Positions 44,279 to 55,254 of a stretch of 64,000 nt of DNA are shown here, piece by piece (within the stretch, counting starts at the first letter, position 1; the number at the start of each line of letters is the position of its first letter). The notes under the pieces are model-generated. The model made no database searches. It was not told where the DNA came from and saw only the letters and a list, made by a program, of their open reading frames with translations. A program made the position numbers and the translations under genes. Source of the stretch: Faecalicatena sp. (lineage in GTDB: Bacteria; Bacillota; Clostridia; Lachnospirales; Lachnospiraceae); NCBI GenBank assembly GCA_009774255.1, contig VSNK01000003.1, forward strand, positions 1 to 64,000, given 5' to 3'.

Positions 44279-44781
44279 CCTTTCAGCCCTTCCAGTAAAT
44301 GTACCTGCATGCTCCCTGCCTCCACATCCACATTCAGGATGCAGTCCCGGATCGCAGGAATAAGGATTTCCCCCAGGGTCTCAAATTCTACCACGTAGAC
44401 TTCATTCGCGCCGGTCTCAATCACGTCCATTAGGATTCCCTTTTCTCCCTCATCCGTCACTACCTCCATGTTCAGCAGATCCGCGATATAATATTCGTCC
44501 TGCTCCAGCTTCACGGCATCCTCCCGGGCTACGAGAAGACTGGCGCCTTTATATTTTTCAATATCATTGATATTGTCAATTCCCTTGAATTTGACAATGA
44601 CAAATTGTTTGGAGAAGCGGACATTTTGGATCTCCAACGGGATCTGTTCTTTTTCCGTGGTCAGTATGACCTGTTTCAGCTTTTGAAAACGCCCGGGATC
44701 ATTGGTCGTCGGAAATACCTTGACCTCTCCCCGAATCCCATGTGTGGAAGAGATCACTCCTACCTGTAAAAACTGCTCCAT
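44275..44781 (-). CDS. rimM: 16S rRNA processing protein RimM
   Basis: The 168-residue protein assists 30S head assembly. An N-terminal RimM domain (GVISSTHGIRGEVKVFPTTNDP, about 7-28) is followed by a PRC-barrel (about 92-165, DEYYIADLLNMEVVTDEGEKGILMDVI). I choose the ATG at 44781, seven bases from GGGAG; a GTG two codons earlier is possible. It overlaps trmD. Confidence 0.94.
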   Translation of the reverse strand: MEQFLQVGVISSTHGIRGEVKVFPTTNDPGRFQKLKQVILTTEKEQIPLEIQNVRFSKQFVIVKFKGIDNINDIEKYKGASLLVAREDAVKLEQDEYYIADLLNMEVVTDEGEKGILMDVIETGANEVYVVEFETLGEILIPAIRDCILNVDVEAGSMQVHLLEGLKG

Positions 44782-44815
44782 AAACACACTCCCTGATTGA
44801 TATACCGTATGAAAG

Positions 44816-44893
44816 CAGGACGCCCTGCCGCTTGGAGGCAGGGCGTCCTGAATATTATACTGAGCGCCAAATAAATCTGCCGCACAGTATAAT
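44816..44893. repeat. Strong hairpin plus TTATACT element in the rpsP-trmD operon
   Basis: A perfect 14-bp stem CAGGACGCCCTGCC/GGCAGGGCGTCCTG with a seven-base loop (44816-44850) is followed by a TTATACT palindrome (44854-44893, ATTATACTG/CAGTATAAT). Both lie between khpA and rimM. No T tract follows the strong hairpin on the minus strand, so it may be an mRNA processing or stability site. Confidence 0.75.
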
Positions 44894-44908
44894 CATTGCC
44901 GTACCTTA

Positions 44909-45136
44909 TTAAAGAATATCAACAACAACTCTCTTATCGTCTCTGGCTGCCGCAGCCTTTACAACGGAACGGATGGCCTTGGCAATACGTCCCTGCTTGC
45001 CGATCACTTTTCCCATGTCACCGTCTGCGACACGAACTTCCAGAACCGTCGTTTTTCCATCCTGTCTTTCCGTTACGGTTACGCCGTCCGGATTGTCCAC
45101 CAATGCCTTTACGATTACTTCTACTAATTCTTTCAT
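44909..45136 (-). CDS. khpA: KH-domain RNA-binding protein KhpA (YlqC)
   Basis: The 75-residue protein is a single KH domain with the RNA-binding GKQG loop (MGKVIGKQGRIAKAIRSVV). KhpA pairs with KhpB and affects cell elongation and division in other Firmicutes. It lies in its usual place after rpsP, 24 bp away. GGAGG precedes the ATG. Confidence 0.93.
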   Translation of the reverse strand: MKELVEVIVKALVDNPDGVTVTERQDGKTTVLEVRVADGDMGKVIGKQGRIAKAIRSVVKAAAARDDKRVVVDIL

Positions 45137-45160
45137 TCACGCGCACCTCCACGGGTCAGA

Positions 45161-45406
45161 CTATTTTTCGATCCCTGCCAGTTTGAACAGTTTGCCTACA
45201 ACTTCAGTAGGCTGCGCACCGCTGTTCAGCCATTTTTTAGCTGCCTCTTCATTTACCTTGAACAGGCTTGGCTCCTGATTCGGATCGTAGGTTCCGATCT
45301 CTTCGATGAACTTTCCGTCTCTCGGGGATCTGGAATCAGCTACAACAATTCTATAAAAAGGAGCTTTCTTCTTTCCCATTCTCTTTAATCTAATTTTTAC
45401 TGCCAT
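45161..45406 (-). CDS. rpsP: 30S ribosomal protein S16
   Basis: The 81-residue protein begins [31 protein letters not shown], the S16 signature, and has [12 protein letters not shown]. It is an early assembly protein of the 30S subunit. It follows ffh by 61 bp on the same strand. Confidence 0.97.
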   Translation of the reverse strand: MAVKIRLKRMGKKKAPFYRIVVADSRSPRDGKFIEEIGTYDPNQEPSLFKVNEEAAKKWLNSGAQPTEVVGKLFKLAGIEK

Positions 45407-45467
45407 GTCAATACACCTCGTTCTTTCTTATTTTTTCTTATACACTTATCTTGTTTTTATTTATGTG

Positions 45468-46820
45468 TTAAAAAGGAAGCCGAAACCTGCCTTTTTTGCC
45501 ACCGCCCATAAGTCCCGGAAGCCTCTTCATCATTTTCCGGGTTTCGTTGAACTGCTTCACCATACGGTTCACTTCTGAAATGTCCACACCGGCACCTTTT
45601 GCGATCCTTTGCTTTCTCGGAAGATTCAGCAAATCCGGATTGCGCCGTTCTTCAAGTGTCATGGAACAGATCATGGCTTCCATCCTGGCCATCCGCTTTT
45701 CATTCTCTTCGGAATCAAGATCCGGCATTTTTTTGCCGCCCATGGCACCAAGCCCTGGCATCATGCTCATGATACCGGAAAGACCGCCCATTTTTTTCAT
45801 CTGGCTCATGCTTTCCAGATAGTCCTCATAGTCGAACTGGGCTTTCTTCATCTTCTCCGTCATCTTCCGGGCCTTTTCCTCGTCCAGTTCCGCCCCCGCC
45901 TTTTCGATCAGGGTGAGGACATCCCCCATCCCCAGGATCCGGGATGCCATGCGATCCGGATAGAACTGTTCCAGATCCGAAAGCTTTTCGCCCATACCTA
46001 CATAGAGAATCGGGCGTCCGGTCACGGCTTTGATGGACAGCGCGGCGCCGCCGCGGGTATCACCGTCCAGCTTTGTGACGATCACGCCGTCGATTCCGAT
46101 CTTCTCATGGAAGCTGTCAGCCACGTTCACCGCATCCTGCCCGGTCATGGCATCGACCACAAGGATGGTCTGATGTACGGAGACCGCTTCTTTGATCTCC
46201 CGGAGCTCCTCCATCATGTCCTCATCAATGTGAAGGCGTCCTGCTGTATCCAGAATCACGATATTATTTTTATTCTTTGCCGCATGTTCCATTGCAGCCT
46301 TGGCGATATCTGCGGGCTTTGCCCTGTCACCCATGGAAAAGACTTCCACGCCCTGCTTTTCTCCGTTGATCTGGAGCTGCTTTATCGCGGCAGGTCTGTA
46401 TACATCACATGCCACAAGCAGGGGCTTTTTGCCTTTGAGCTTAAACTTTCCGGCAAGCTTTGCCGTGGTGGTCGTCTTACCTGCGCCCTGCAGGCCGGCC
46501 ATCATAATGACCGTCGTGGCGCTTCCCGGCTGAAGCTGGATCTCCGTCGTCTCCGACCCCATCAGGGATACCAGTTCTTCATTTACGATCTTAATGACCA
46601 TCTGCCCCGGATTCAGCCCGTTCATGACATCCTGCCCGATGGCCCGCTCCTGGACATCTTTTACAAATCTTTTGACTACTTTAAAGTTTACATCTGCCTC
46701 TAAAAGTGCCATCTTGACTTCCTTCAGGGCAGTCTTTACATCCTCTTCGGTCAGCCTTCCCTTACTGCGAAGGCTCTTAAATACATTTTGAAGTTTTTCC
46801 GTTAAGCTGTCAAATGCCAT
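45468..46820 (-). CDS. ffh: Signal recognition particle protein
   Basis: The 450-residue GTPase binds signal sequences on ribosomes and SRP RNA. The N domain (1-85) precedes the G domain with GLQGAGKTTTTAKLAG (about 108-123), DTAGRL and TKLDGD, and the M domain (about 300-450) is rich in methionine. GAGGAG stands before the ATG. It is the second gene of the ylxM operon. Confidence 0.97.
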   Translation of the reverse strand: MAFDSLTEKLQNVFKSLRSKGRLTEEDVKTALKEVKMALLEADVNFKVVKRFVKDVQERAIGQDVMNGLNPGQMVIKIVNEELVSLMGSETTEIQLQPGSATTVIMMAGLQGAGKTTTTAKLAGKFKLKGKKPLLVACDVYRPAAIKQLQINGEKQGVEVFSMGDRAKPADIAKAAMEHAAKNKNNIVILDTAGRLHIDEDMMEELREIKEAVSVHQTILVVDAMTGQDAVNVADSFHEKIGIDGVIVTKLDGDTRGGAALSIKAVTGRPILYVGMGEKLSDLEQFYPDRMASRILGMGDVLTLIEKAGAELDEEKARKMTEKMKKAQFDYEDYLESMSQMKKMGGLSGIMSMMPGLGAMGGKKMPDLDSEENEKRMARMEAMICSMTLEERRNPDLLNLPRKQRIAKGAGVDISEVNRMVKQFNETRKMMKRLPGLMGGGKKGRFRLPF

Positions 46821-46885
46821 GTTACAACTCCTCTGTCAGATATGCTGCGGGTCATCAATCGTGTGCGTCCTGACGCACACGAGGT

Positions 46886-47236
46886 CTACAATACGTCCAG
46901 GATCGAATCCGAAAGTTCCCGAAACTGCCGGCGCAGCTCCTCCTGGTTCCCCTCTGTCAGTTCACTGGAATCCAGCAGCTTCTCCAGCTCATGGATCTTC
47001 TCCTTGATGGAAAGAAAGCGTCTCACCAGATGCAGCCTGGTCTCATATCCTTCCAGCGTCTTCTGGCACCGCTTCACCAGGTCATGTACGCCCTGCCTGC
47101 TGATCCCCGCCGTTTCCGCAATCTCGCTCAGGGACAGGTCTTCCAGGATAAACTGCTCATAGATCTCCTTCTGGTGATTCGTGAGAAGCTCTCCATAAAA
47201 ATCATACAATAATGCCTGCTCTAAAATTTCATCCAC
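46886..47236 (-). CDS. ylxM: YlxM family DNA-binding protein (UPF0122)
   Basis: The 116-residue protein resembles sigma region 4: LLTNHQKEIYEQFILEDLSLSEIAETAGISRQGVHDLVKRCQKTL includes a helix-turn-helix. Family members precede ffh and may regulate the operon. The likely start is GTG (VDEILEQ) with AAGGTG nearby; a frame that extends upstream would start in the promoter region. Confidence 0.9.
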   Translation of the reverse strand: MDEILEQALLYDFYGELLTNHQKEIYEQFILEDLSLSEIAETAGISRQGVHDLVKRCQKTLEGYETRLHLVRRFLSIKEKIHELEKLLDSSELTEGNQEELRRQFRELSDSILDVL

Positions 47237-47252
47237 TGCTATCACCTTCGTT

Positions 47253-47281
47253 ATATTACCTGAAAAAAAATGTGTTGTCAA
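47253..47281 (-). promoter_or_regulatory. Promoter of the ylxM-ffh-rpsP operon
   Basis: TTGACA (47276-47281) and TAATAT (47253-47258) are 17 bases apart on the minus strand, so transcription would start very close to the ylxM start, giving a leader of only about 10 bases. Confidence 0.75.
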
Positions 47282-47319
47282 GTATTTTTTCTTGTCAAAC
47301 TAACGTTCGTATTGTTCCG

Positions 47320-47405
47320 GTTACTGTTCACGGTGCCTTGCACCTTGCTGCAAGGCATCCGGCCAATACAGTGATGGAGCGGCAGATTTATCTGACGCTT
47401 AGTAT
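47320..47405. repeat. Chimeric fragment of GTTAC-type and TTATACT-type elements
   Basis: GTTACTGTTCACGG at 47320 matches element A, and the hairpin CCTTGCACCTTGCTGCAAGG and AGTGATGGAGCG resemble its inner part with changes. It then turns into GGCAGATTTATCTGACGC, which resembles the TTATACT family. No right end is present. Confidence 0.55.
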
Positions 47406-47407
47406 CA

Positions 47408-48643
47408 TCAACACAGCGGATATTTTCCAGTCAGTTCCGCTACCATTGCTTTTGCTTTCTCCACATTTTCTTCGCTTTCAATGACCATTGCGATGATCTC
47501 GGCGATCTTCTCCATGTCTTCCTCTTTCATGCCGCGGGTCGTCACGGCCGGGGTACCCAGCCTGATGCCGCTTGTCACAAACGGAGAACGAGGATCATTA
47601 GGTATGGTGTTCTTATTCGCCGTTACATGCGCATCATCCAGACGCTTCTCCAGCTCTTTTCCGCTGAGATCCTTTTCCGTCAGATCCACAAGCATCAGAT
47701 GGTTGTCCGTATCTCCGGATACAATCTTGATGCCCCGTGCCTGGAGCCCTCTGCACAGAGCCTTCGCGTTTTTTACAACCTGCTCCATGTAAGCCTTATA
47801 TTCCGGCTGCAGAGCTTCCTGGAAGCAGACTGCCTTGGCCGCGATCACATGCATCAGAGGACCTCCCTGGATGCCTGGGAATACTGCTTTATTGAAATTG
47901 AACTTTTTGTTCATCTCTTCACTGCTCATGATCATGCCGCCCCGCGGCCCGCGCAGCGTCTTGTGCGTGGTAGTGGTGGTCACATGGGCATAGGGGATCG
48001 GGCTTGGATGCAGCCCGACAGCGACCAGGCCGGCAATATGCGCGATATCTACCATCAGATATGCGCCCACCTCGTCCGCGATCTCACGGAAACGCTTGAA
48101 ATCCAGAGTTCTCGCATATGCGCTGGCCCCTGCCACGATCAATTTTGGCCTGCACTCTTTCGCAATCTCCAGAACCTTGTCGTAGTCAAGCACGCCTGCG
48201 TCATTGACTCCGTAAAATGTTACGTCAAAATATTTTCCGGAAAGATTGACCGGTGACCCATGGGTCAGATGCCCGCCATGATCCAGATTCATTCCCATAA
48301 TCTTGTCTCCTGGCTCCAGCATAGCGAACATGGCAGCCATATTTGCCTGCGCCCCGGAATGCGGCTGCACATTGGCATACTCACATCCGAAGAGCTTCTT
48401 CGCCCGTTCTCTGGCAAGATCTTCCACCACATCCACGCACTGACAGCCGCCGTAATATCTCTTCCCCGGATAGCCTTCTGCGTACTTATTGGTTAACGGG
48501 CTTCCCATCGCGGCCATCACAGCCTTGCTTACCCAGTTTTCAGAGGCGATCAGCTCAATATGAGAATTCTGACGGCTCATCTCCGCCCGGATCGCTTCCG
48601 CGACTTCCGCGTCTGTTTTCTTGATCTCTTCAAAATCGTACAT
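47408..48643 (-). CDS. glyA: Serine hydroxymethyltransferase
   Basis: The 411-residue PLP enzyme converts serine and tetrahydrofolate to glycine and methylene-tetrahydrofolate, supplying one-carbon units. It has [11 protein letters not shown], the PLP lysine in [16 protein letters not shown] and the usual length. The ATG at 48643 follows GGAGGAG; longer frames lack a site. Its own promoter lies at about 48727-48755. Confidence 0.96.
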   Translation of the reverse strand: MYDFEEIKKTDAEVAEAIRAEMSRQNSHIELIASENWVSKAVMAAMGSPLTNKYAEGYPGKRYYGGCQCVDVVEDLARERAKKLFGCEYANVQPHSGAQANMAAMFAMLEPGDKIMGMNLDHGGHLTHGSPVNLSGKYFDVTFYGVNDAGVLDYDKVLEIAKECRPKLIVAGASAYARTLDFKRFREIADEVGAYLMVDIAHIAGLVAVGLHPSPIPYAHVTTTTTHKTLRGPRGGMIMSSEEMNKKFNFNKAVFPGIQGGPLMHVIAAKAVCFQEALQPEYKAYMEQVVKNAKALCRGLQARGIKIVSGDTDNHLMLVDLTEKDLSGKELEKRLDDAHVTANKNTIPNDPRSPFVTSGIRLGTPAVTTRGMKEEDMEKIAEIIAMVIESEENVEKAKAMVAELTGKYPLC

Positions 48644-48726
48644 TATCTTCTCCTCCACATCTTCTGAATTCAAATGAACATGCAAATGCGCGCTGCAATT
48701 TACAGGGCATGCCTGCCACTGCAAAC

Positions 48727-48758
48727 ATTCCAAGCATACCATTTTACGTTCCTGTTGA
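48727..48758 (-). promoter_or_regulatory. glyA promoter
   Basis: On the minus strand TTGTCA is followed after 17 bases by TATGCT, about 90 bases upstream of the glyA start. The hexamers lie in the gap between the polC stop and glyA; the 150-bp gap holds no gene. Confidence 0.65.
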
Positions 48759-48794
48759 CAAGTACAAGTTTACTTGCTAAAAACTGTTTTTTAT

Positions 48795-51700
48795 CTACGC
48801 CAGATCAAACAAAGACAACTGATTGCTCTGGGGCAGATCCCCAAAGAGCCCCAGATCAGCCATCAGGTCGATCACCGTCACGCTGACCTTCGTCCGCTCC
48901 CGAAAATCATCCAGGGACAAAAATGCCCCGTCCTTGGCCGCCAGCTCTACCGCCTCTGCCGCTTTCTCTCCCATTCCTTCTATACTTGCAAAGGACGGCA
49001 TCAGCTTCCCGCCGATAATCCGAAACTGCTTTGCCTTTGCCTGATACAGGTCAATGGGCGTAAATTCCAATCCCCTGGCATACATTTCCTGCACCAGCCG
49101 CATGTCCTTGAGTGTATCCTGCTCTTTGTTTGTCAGAGAATCCGAACGCTTTTTGTAATCCTTGATATAGTAGTTCAGTTTGTCCTTCCCCTGGCACATC
49201 AGTTCATAGGAAAATGCGTCCGCACGGATACTGAAATATGCCCCGTAATAGGCCAGGGGATAATTGATCTTGCAGTAGGCGATCCGGTATGCCATCATGA
49301 CATAGGCCGCCGCATGTGCTTTCGGGAACATATACTTGATCTTTTTACAGGAGCCGATGTACCAGTCCGGCACATTCTTCTCCTTCATGGCTGTGATCCA
49401 TTCGTCTTTCAGACCTTTCCCCTTCCTGACACTTTCCATAATGGTAAAGGACAGCGCGCTGTCCACACCCTGATTGATCAGATAGATCATAATATCGTCA
49501 CGGGTACAGATCGCCGTGGAAATCGTGGCCGTACCGGAACGGATCAGATCCTGCGCGTTTCCCAGCCATACATCGGTTCCGTGAGACAGTCCGGCAAGCC
49601 GGATCAGGTCCGACAAGGACTGCGGATTCGCCTCCATAACCATGCCCATGGCAAAATCGGTTCCAAACTCCGGGATGCCTAAGCATCCCAGCTTGCACCC
49701 TTCAATATCCTCCGGTTTGATGCCAAGAGCCTGTGTATTGTGGAACAGGGAAAGCACCTTCTGGTCATCCAGAGGAATCTCGGTCGCCACAAAGGGATGC
49801 TCGTCATTATATTCATTTTCCAGGGAGTCGGAGGTGATGTATTCCTCCAGCATTTTGATCATGGTCGGATCATCATGTCCCAGGATATCAAGCTTCAGCA
49901 GGTTATGGTCAATGGAGTGATAGTCAAAATGAGTGGTCACAATATCCGTGGTCATATCATTTGCCGGGTGCTGCACAGGCGTGAACTCATTGATATTATG
50001 CCCATGAGGCAGCACCACAATTCCTCCGGGGTGCTGTCCGGTACTGCGCCGTACCCCGGTACAGCCCTGGCTGATCCGCTCGATCTCACATTTCCGCTTC
50101 CGCTGGTTCTTCTCCTCATAATACCGCCGCACATATCCATAGGCCGTCTTGTCCGCCAGAGTGCCGATGGTCCCGGCCTTAAAGGTATATCCTTCCCCGA
50201 ACAGCACCTCCGTATACTTGTGCGCCTTTGCCTGATAGTCACCGGAAAAATTCAGGTCGATATCCGGCTCCTTGTCCCCCTTGAAGCCCAAAAAGGTCTC
50301 AAAAGGAATATCATATCCGGCCTTGATCAGCTTCGCTCCGCACTCCGGGCACATTTTATCCGGCATATCATAGCCACAGCAGCCGGAATATGCCTTCACT
50401 TCCTCGGATTCAAACTCGCTGTAATGGCATTTTTCACAATAATAATGGGGGCTCAAGGGATTTACCTCCGTGATCCCTGCCATGGTAGCCACAAAGGAAG
50501 AGCCTACGGAGCCTCGCGAACCCACCAGATAACCGTCCGCCACAGACTTCCACACCAGCTTCTGGGCTATGATATACATCACCGCATACCCATTGGAAAT
50601 AATGGAATTCAATTCCCGTTCCAAACGGGAAGATACCTGGATCGGCAGCTCCTCCCCATAGACCTCATGAGCCTTTTTGTAGCAGATCTCCCGCAGCTTC
50701 TGGTCAGAATTCGCGATAACCGGCGGGCACTTATTGGGATTGACCGGAGCGATCTTCTCAATCATGGCCGCAATCTTGTTGGAATTCTCCACCACCACCT
50801 CATAGGCTTTGGCAGAACCGAGATATGCAAACTCGTCCAGCATTTCTTCCGTGGTTCTCAAATAAAGGGGTGCCTGGTTGTCCGCGTCACTGAAGCCCTT
50901 ACCGGCCATGATGATCCGCCGGTACACTTCATCCCCCGGGTCCAGAAAATGCACGTCACAGGTCGCTACCACTGGCTTCTTGAATTCCTCTCCCAGCTCC
51001 AGAATCTGCCGGTTCAGATTTTTCAGGTCTTCCTCCGTCTGAATATCCGGCAGCTTTTCGCTCTCCAGCATGAAATGATTGTTTCCCAAAGGCTGGATCT
51101 CATAATAATCATAAAAGTCCGCCAGCTTCGCGATCGTTTCCTGTGATTTTTTGTTCAGGATCGCCTGAAACAGTTCTCCGGCCTCGCAGGCGCTTCCGAT
51201 AACCAGCCCTTCCCGGTGCTGGTTTAAAAGGCTTTTCGGTATCCTGGGCCGGCGGGCAAAATATTTCAGATTGGAGGCAGAGATCAGCTGATACAGGTTA
51301 TAGCGTCCGATATCATTTTTAACCAGAATAATGATATGGTAGGTCGGCAACTTGCGGATCGCATCCTCATTGGTATTTCCAAATTGATTGATGCCTTTCA
51401 GGGTCGTAATGTTCCGTTCCTTGAGCATCTGCACAAATTTTACAAATATTTCCGCCGTTGCCCCCGCATCATCCACTGCCCGGTGGTGATTTTCCAGGGA
51501 AATGTTCAGTGCCTTTGCCACGACGTTCAGCTTATATTTGGACAGGGTAGGCAGCAGCACCCGGGCAAGCGCAACGGTGTCTACGGATACAAAATGGGGC
51601 TCGATATCCTGATATCTGCAGTTCTGTTCAATAAAGCCTACGTCAAAGCCTGCATTGTGGGCCACCAGCACCGCATCCCCCACAAACTCCAAAAATTGCG

Positions 51701-53477
51701 GAAGAATGGTCTCGATATCCGGATACTCCATCACCATCTCGTCCGTAATACTGGTCAGATTCGTGATCTCAAAGGGAATGGGGCGGCGAGGATTCACAAA
51801 CGTGCTGAACGAATCTACAATCTCCCCTTTTACAACCTTCACCGCGCCGATCTCTATGATCTTATCCTTGATGGCGCTGAAGCCTGTAGTCTCGAGGTCG
51901 AACACCACGTAGGTATCGTCCAGGCTCTCATCCCCCGCGCCCACCGCGATCTCCGTCAGGTCATCCACCACGTAGCCTTCCACGCCGTAGATGACCTTGA
52001 ACGGGTCATCCTTATCCAGACGTTCGATATAATGGTTGGCGTCAGGGAATGCCTGGGCGGTTCCGTGGTCTGTCACCGCAATTGCAGGATGCCCCCACTT
52101 ATGGGCGCGGCCTACGATATCTTTCACCTCCGAGACTCCGTCCATATCGCTCATCTTCGTGTGGCAGTGCAGCTCCACACGCTTCACCGGGCTTAGATCC
52201 TCCCTGGACACGGTAAAGTCTCCCGTCTTTTTGATTCCGGTGACGGAACCGATGGTCAGTTCTCCGTCATATTTATCAATGGTCGTGATGCCCTTGATCT
52301 TTAGGAAAGCTCCCTTTTTCAAATCTCCCAGCAGCTCCGCGAGCTGCTCATTGCGGACAAACATTTTTACCGTAATGGTATCCGTAAAATCTGTGACCGA
52401 AAAGATCACGATTGTCCGCTCATTTCGGATTTCACGGGTCTCAAAGCTGATGATCTTTCCATGGATCGTGATCTCTCCCATCTCCGTGACCACTTGGTCG
52501 AGACGGATAGGTTCATCCTCAAAGTCTCTCCCGTAGATCAGGTTCGGCGCGTCTCCCTGCTTCAGCGGGCGTACATAATCTCTTCCGGAATCCTTTCGGA
52601 AGCCGTAATTCCCCTGGCCGCCCTTTCCGAAGCCGGTGCTGCCTTTGCCCTGCGGATTGCTTCTTCCTGTGCCGCGTTCCCTGCCATTGGCATTTACTCC
52701 GGCCGTCTTCTCTTTTCCCGCCGCAGATCCGCTCTTTGCGGCAGCGTTCCCGGCGTCGGAGGGATTTCCGCCCGAAGAGTGCGCCCTTCCTCCGGCAGAA
52801 GCGCCTTCCTCCCAGGGAGCCGCATATTCCCTGCTGCCGGAATCGCCGCCCGCCTCCTGCTTCGAAGCACCCCCATGAGCACTTTTATTCCGCTGGAAAA
52901 TGGCATTGATCTCCCTCTGGATCCGCTGTTCCTCGTACTCCCTTGTCTTGCTTTCTTCCCTTTCCCGATAAGTTACACGGAATTCTGTCTTCACGCCACA
53001 GCGCCGGTTGAAAATATCATGCAGAAGATTGACAATATGATCTCTTCTCCCTTCTGATACGATTGTATCTACCAGCTCCAGGCAGCATATATTCTCTTCT
53101 TCGAATCGGATCTCCGCCTGGTCAAACATATTCGCGGCCAGCACACTGTAGCTTTTCAGCTCCTGGAGGATGCTGTCCCGGTACTCTGCCATCAGGGCGG
53201 CAGGAGTATACTGCCCGGACAGCGCGTACTTCTCTTCGATATGGATATTCACCATGGAAGTACCAAAAAGCTGCTCCTTGATCCTCTGCTCCATCTTCCA
53301 TACCTGATTCTTCTGGAGCAGATGACGGCTGAATATGTATATATGAAGAAAATCTCTTGCGGAATTCGTTGTTATCTTTTTTACCTCCACATCCGCAAAC
53401 AACATACGGATAGAATCTTCCACCTTTAAGGTGGGAAAAACGTCAAAAAATACTTTCGCGGTCCCTACTTGTTCCAA
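48795..53477 (-). CDS. polC: DNA polymerase III, PolC type
   Basis: The 1560-residue replicative polymerase of low-GC Gram-positives copies chromosomal DNA with built-in proofreading. An N-terminal domain (1-195) is joined by a Gly/Ser/Ala-rich linker (about 198-298) to an OB domain (about 332-412), then a PHP domain (HCHTKMSD at 437) split by the 3'-5' exonuclease (FDLETTG, Asp527 and Glu529). The catalytic [10 protein letters not shown] is in the polymerase domain. The start is TTG, overlapping the ispG end, with AGGAG eight bases upstream. Confidence 0.96.
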   Translation of the reverse strand: MEQVGTAKVFFDVFPTLKVEDSIRMLFADVEVKKITTNSARDFLHIYIFSRHLLQKNQVWKMEQRIKEQLFGTSMVNIHIEEKYALSGQYTPAALMAEYRDSILQELKSYSVLAANMFDQAEIRFEEENICCLELVDTIVSEGRRDHIVNLLHDIFNRRCGVKTEFRVTYREREESKTREYEEQRIQREINAIFQRNKSAHGGASKQEAGGDSGSREYAAPWEEGASAGGRAHSSGGNPSDAGNAAAKSGSAAGKEKTAGVNANGRERGTGRSNPQGKGSTGFGKGGQGNYGFRKDSGRDYVRPLKQGDAPNLIYGRDFEDEPIRLDQVVTEMGEITIHGKIISFETREIRNERTIVIFSVTDFTDTITVKMFVRNEQLAELLGDLKKGAFLKIKGITTIDKYDGELTIGSVTGIKKTGDFTVSREDLSPVKRVELHCHTKMSDMDGVSEVKDIVGRAHKWGHPAIAVTDHGTAQAFPDANHYIERLDKDDPFKVIYGVEGYVVDDLTEIAVGAGDESLDDTYVVFDLETTGFSAIKDKIIEIGAVKVVKGEIVDSFSTFVNPRRPIPFEITNLTSITDEMVMEYPDIETILPQFLEFVGDAVLVAHNAGFDVGFIEQNCRYQDIEPHFVSVDTVALARVLLPTLSKYKLNVVAKALNISLENHHRAVDDAGATAEIFVKFVQMLKERNITTLKGINQFGNTNEDAIRKLPTYHIIILVKNDIGRYNLYQLISASNLKYFARRPRIPKSLLNQHREGLVIGSACEAGELFQAILNKKSQETIAKLADFYDYYEIQPLGNNHFMLESEKLPDIQTEEDLKNLNRQILELGEEFKKPVVATCDVHFLDPGDEVYRRIIMAGKGFSDADNQAPLYLRTTEEMLDEFAYLGSAKAYEVVVENSNKIAAMIEKIAPVNPNKCPPVIANSDQKLREICYKKAHEVYGEELPIQVSSRLERELNSIISNGYAVMYIIAQKLVWKSVADGYLVGSRGSVGSSFVATMAGITEVNPLSPHYYCEKCHYSEFESEEVKAYSGCCGYDMPDKMCPECGAKLIKAGYDIPFETFLGFKGDKEPDIDLNFSGDYQAKAHKYTEVLFGEGYTFKAGTIGTLADKTAYGYVRRYYEEKNQRKRKCEIERISQGCTGVRRSTGQHPGGIVVLPHGHNINEFTPVQHPANDMTTDIVTTHFDYHSIDHNLLKLDILGHDDPTMIKMLEEYITSDSLENEYNDEHPFVATEIPLDDQKVLSLFHNTQALGIKPEDIEGCKLGCLGIPEFGTDFAMGMVMEANPQSLSDLIRLAGLSHGTDVWLGNAQDLIRSGTATISTAICTRDDIMIYLINQGVDSALSFTIMESVRKGKGLKDEWITAMKEKNVPDWYIGSCKKIKYMFPKAHAAAYVMMAYRIAYCKINYPLAYYGAYFSIRADAFSYELMCQGKDKLNYYIKDYKKRSDSLTNKEQDTLKDMRLVQEMYARGLEFTPIDLYQAKAKQFRIIGGKLMPSFASIEGMGEKAAEAVELAAKDGAFLSLDDFRERTKVSVTVIDLMADLGLFGDLPQSNQLSLFDLA

Positions 53478-54520
53478 TGTATCAGCTCCTGTCGCAAGGT
53501 TTCCAGTAGATCCTCTTCTTTCACCTTTTTTACAATTTCACCCTTTTTGATCAGCAGTCCTTCCCCGTCTCCTCCTGCGATCCCGATATCGGCTTCCCTG
53601 GCTTCCCCGGGTCCGTTCACGGCACAGCCCATGACAGCCACCTTGATATCCAACGGAAATTCCTGCACCATGGCCTCCACCTGGTTGGCAAGCCCGATCA
53701 GGTCGATCCTGGTTCTTCCACAGGTAGGACAGGATACGACCTCCACACCGCCCTTACGAAGCCCCAGCGTCTTCAGAATCAGCTTTGCCGAGCGGATCTC
53801 CTCCACCGGATCCCCGGTCAGGGATACCCGGATCGTGTTCCCGATTCCTTCATACAGGAGAATCCCCAGTCCCACGGATGATTTGATATTGCCGGAATAG
53901 ACCGTTCCGGCTTCCGTGATTCCCACATGCAGGGGATACGGACATTTTCTGGCAATGATCTCATGAGCCTTCACGCACATCATCACATCCGAAGACTTGA
54001 TGCTGACCACCAGATTGTCATAATCCATATCCTCAATCATTCGTACCTTGTCCAGGGCACTCTCCACAAGCCCTTCTGCCGTGACTCCGCCGTACTTTTC
54101 CAGCAGTGGTTTTTCCAGTGATCCGCTGTTCACGCCCACACGGATCGGGACTTCATATTCTCTGGCTTTTTCGACCACGGCTCTTAGACGTTCCTCGGCT
54201 CCGATATTGCCCGGATTGATCCGAATCTTGTCCGCGCCGTTCTCAATGGCAGCCACCGCCATACGGTAGTCAAAATGGATATCCGCCACAAGCGGAATTT
54301 GGATCCTCTTTTTGATCTCTCTAAGCGCGTCCGCCGCTTCCTGTGTCGGAACCGTACAGCGCACAATCTCACAGCCTGCCGCTTCCAGCCTGTGGATCTG
54401 TTCCACGGTTCCCTCTACATCTTCTGTCCTCGTATTTGTCATGGACTGGATCGCCACCGGATGCTCTCCTCCGATCACCACATTTCCGATCCGGACCTCT
54501 CTCGTATTCTGCCTCAGCAT
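53465..54520 (-). CDS. ispG: 4-hydroxy-3-methylbut-2-enyl diphosphate synthase
   Basis: The 351-residue iron-sulfur enzyme performs the penultimate step of the non-mevalonate isoprenoid pathway. An N-terminal TIM barrel (from [22 protein letters not shown]) is followed by the cluster cysteines in SCPTCGRT and [18 protein letters not shown] lies before the ATG. It precedes polC with an overlap of 13 bp. The usual neighbours dxr and rseP are not upstream. Confidence 0.96.
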   Translation of the reverse strand: MLRQNTREVRIGNVVIGGEHPVAIQSMTNTRTEDVEGTVEQIHRLEAAGCEIVRCTVPTQEAADALREIKKRIQIPLVADIHFDYRMAVAAIENGADKIRINPGNIGAEERLRAVVEKAREYEVPIRVGVNSGSLEKPLLEKYGGVTAEGLVESALDKVRMIEDMDYDNLVVSIKSSDVMMCVKAHEIIARKCPYPLHVGITEAGTVYSGNIKSSVGLGILLYEGIGNTIRVSLTGDPVEEIRSAKLILKTLGLRKGGVEVVSCPTCGRTRIDLIGLANQVEAMVQEFPLDIKVAVMGCAVNGPGEAREADIGIAGGDGEGLLIKKGEIVKKVKEEDLLETLRQELIHWNK

Positions 54521-54564
54521 ATTCTTCTCTGCCTCCTTCCTGCATTTCTTCCTGTATCTGCCCT

Positions 54565-54585
54565 GCTTAGGAACTGTTCCTTAGC
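54565..54585. repeat. Compact palindrome GCTTAGGAACTGTTCCTTAG
   Basis: A 21-bp near-perfect inverted repeat lies 45 bases upstream of ispG. It looks like the two ends of the 38856-39019 element joined with the interior lost. It may affect ispG expression. Confidence 0.5.
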
Positions 54586-54694
54586 ATATGCAGATCGACC
54601 TGTAATCACAAAACAGCCCTGCATATCCAAAATCCTGCCGGATATACAAAGCTGTTCTTCCACGTCTTCAGAAACTTCTCTCCGGGACAACGCC

Positions 54695-55135
54695 TTACTC
54701 TTTCACAAATACCATCTGATCCCCATACTCTCGCTCCGTCAGCGTCAGTTCCCCCTGCTCCAGGCTGTAGTCGTAGGTTCCTTCCATTGTCTCGGCAGCA
54801 AAACCATACTCCCCCGACGTGTCATAGTCCATCTCTTCTATTTCGCCTGCCTCTTCCTGGTACAAAGTGAATATTTTTGATTTCAGATCCACATGGTACT
54901 GCAATTTTGTGCCGCCTTCTTTCGCCTGGTCCGGCCATTCCAATATTGCCGAGCCACTTCCCTGCACCTTCATGATCAGGCCGCTGTCTTCATTGATCCA
55001 CGTTCCTTCCAAAGGATTGGAAGTAAAAAGCCTGACTCCAAAAAATATAGCAATGACAATGATCAGTATCGAAGAACCTGTCATCGCCACCCCCCAGAGC
55101 TGGCTTCTTTGTTTCTCATTATTTCCCGCGATCAT
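54695..55135 (-). CDS. Membrane-anchored protein of unknown function
   Basis: The 146-residue protein has one helix (about 15-37) followed by an extracytoplasmic beta-rich domain that starts NPLEGTWINEDSGLIMKVQGSGSAILEW and ends LEQGELTLTEREYGDQMVFVKE, a lipocalin-like pattern. I do not recognise a named family. AAGGAAG precedes the ATG. A gap of about 170 bp separates it from ispG. Confidence 0.65.
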   Translation of the reverse strand: MIAGNNEKQRSQLWGVAMTGSSILIIVIAIFFGVRLFTSNPLEGTWINEDSGLIMKVQGSGSAILEWPDQAKEGGTKLQYHVDLKSKIFTLYQEEAGEIEEMDYDTSGEYGFAAETMEGTYDYSLEQGELTLTEREYGDQMVFVKE

Positions 55136-55254
55136 ACTATAACTTCCTTCCCGATGTTCTTCTAATCCGCACCGTCTTTTCTATCCATTATACGGATTTT
55201 TCATACGAGTGTCAACGGGTGAAGTGTTATCGTTAATATGGTTATGCAAAAATA

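Noticed and set aside
49740..51146. 468-codon plus-strand open frame inside polC
   Set aside because: It is antisense to the conserved polymerase domain and reads as a shadow frame.
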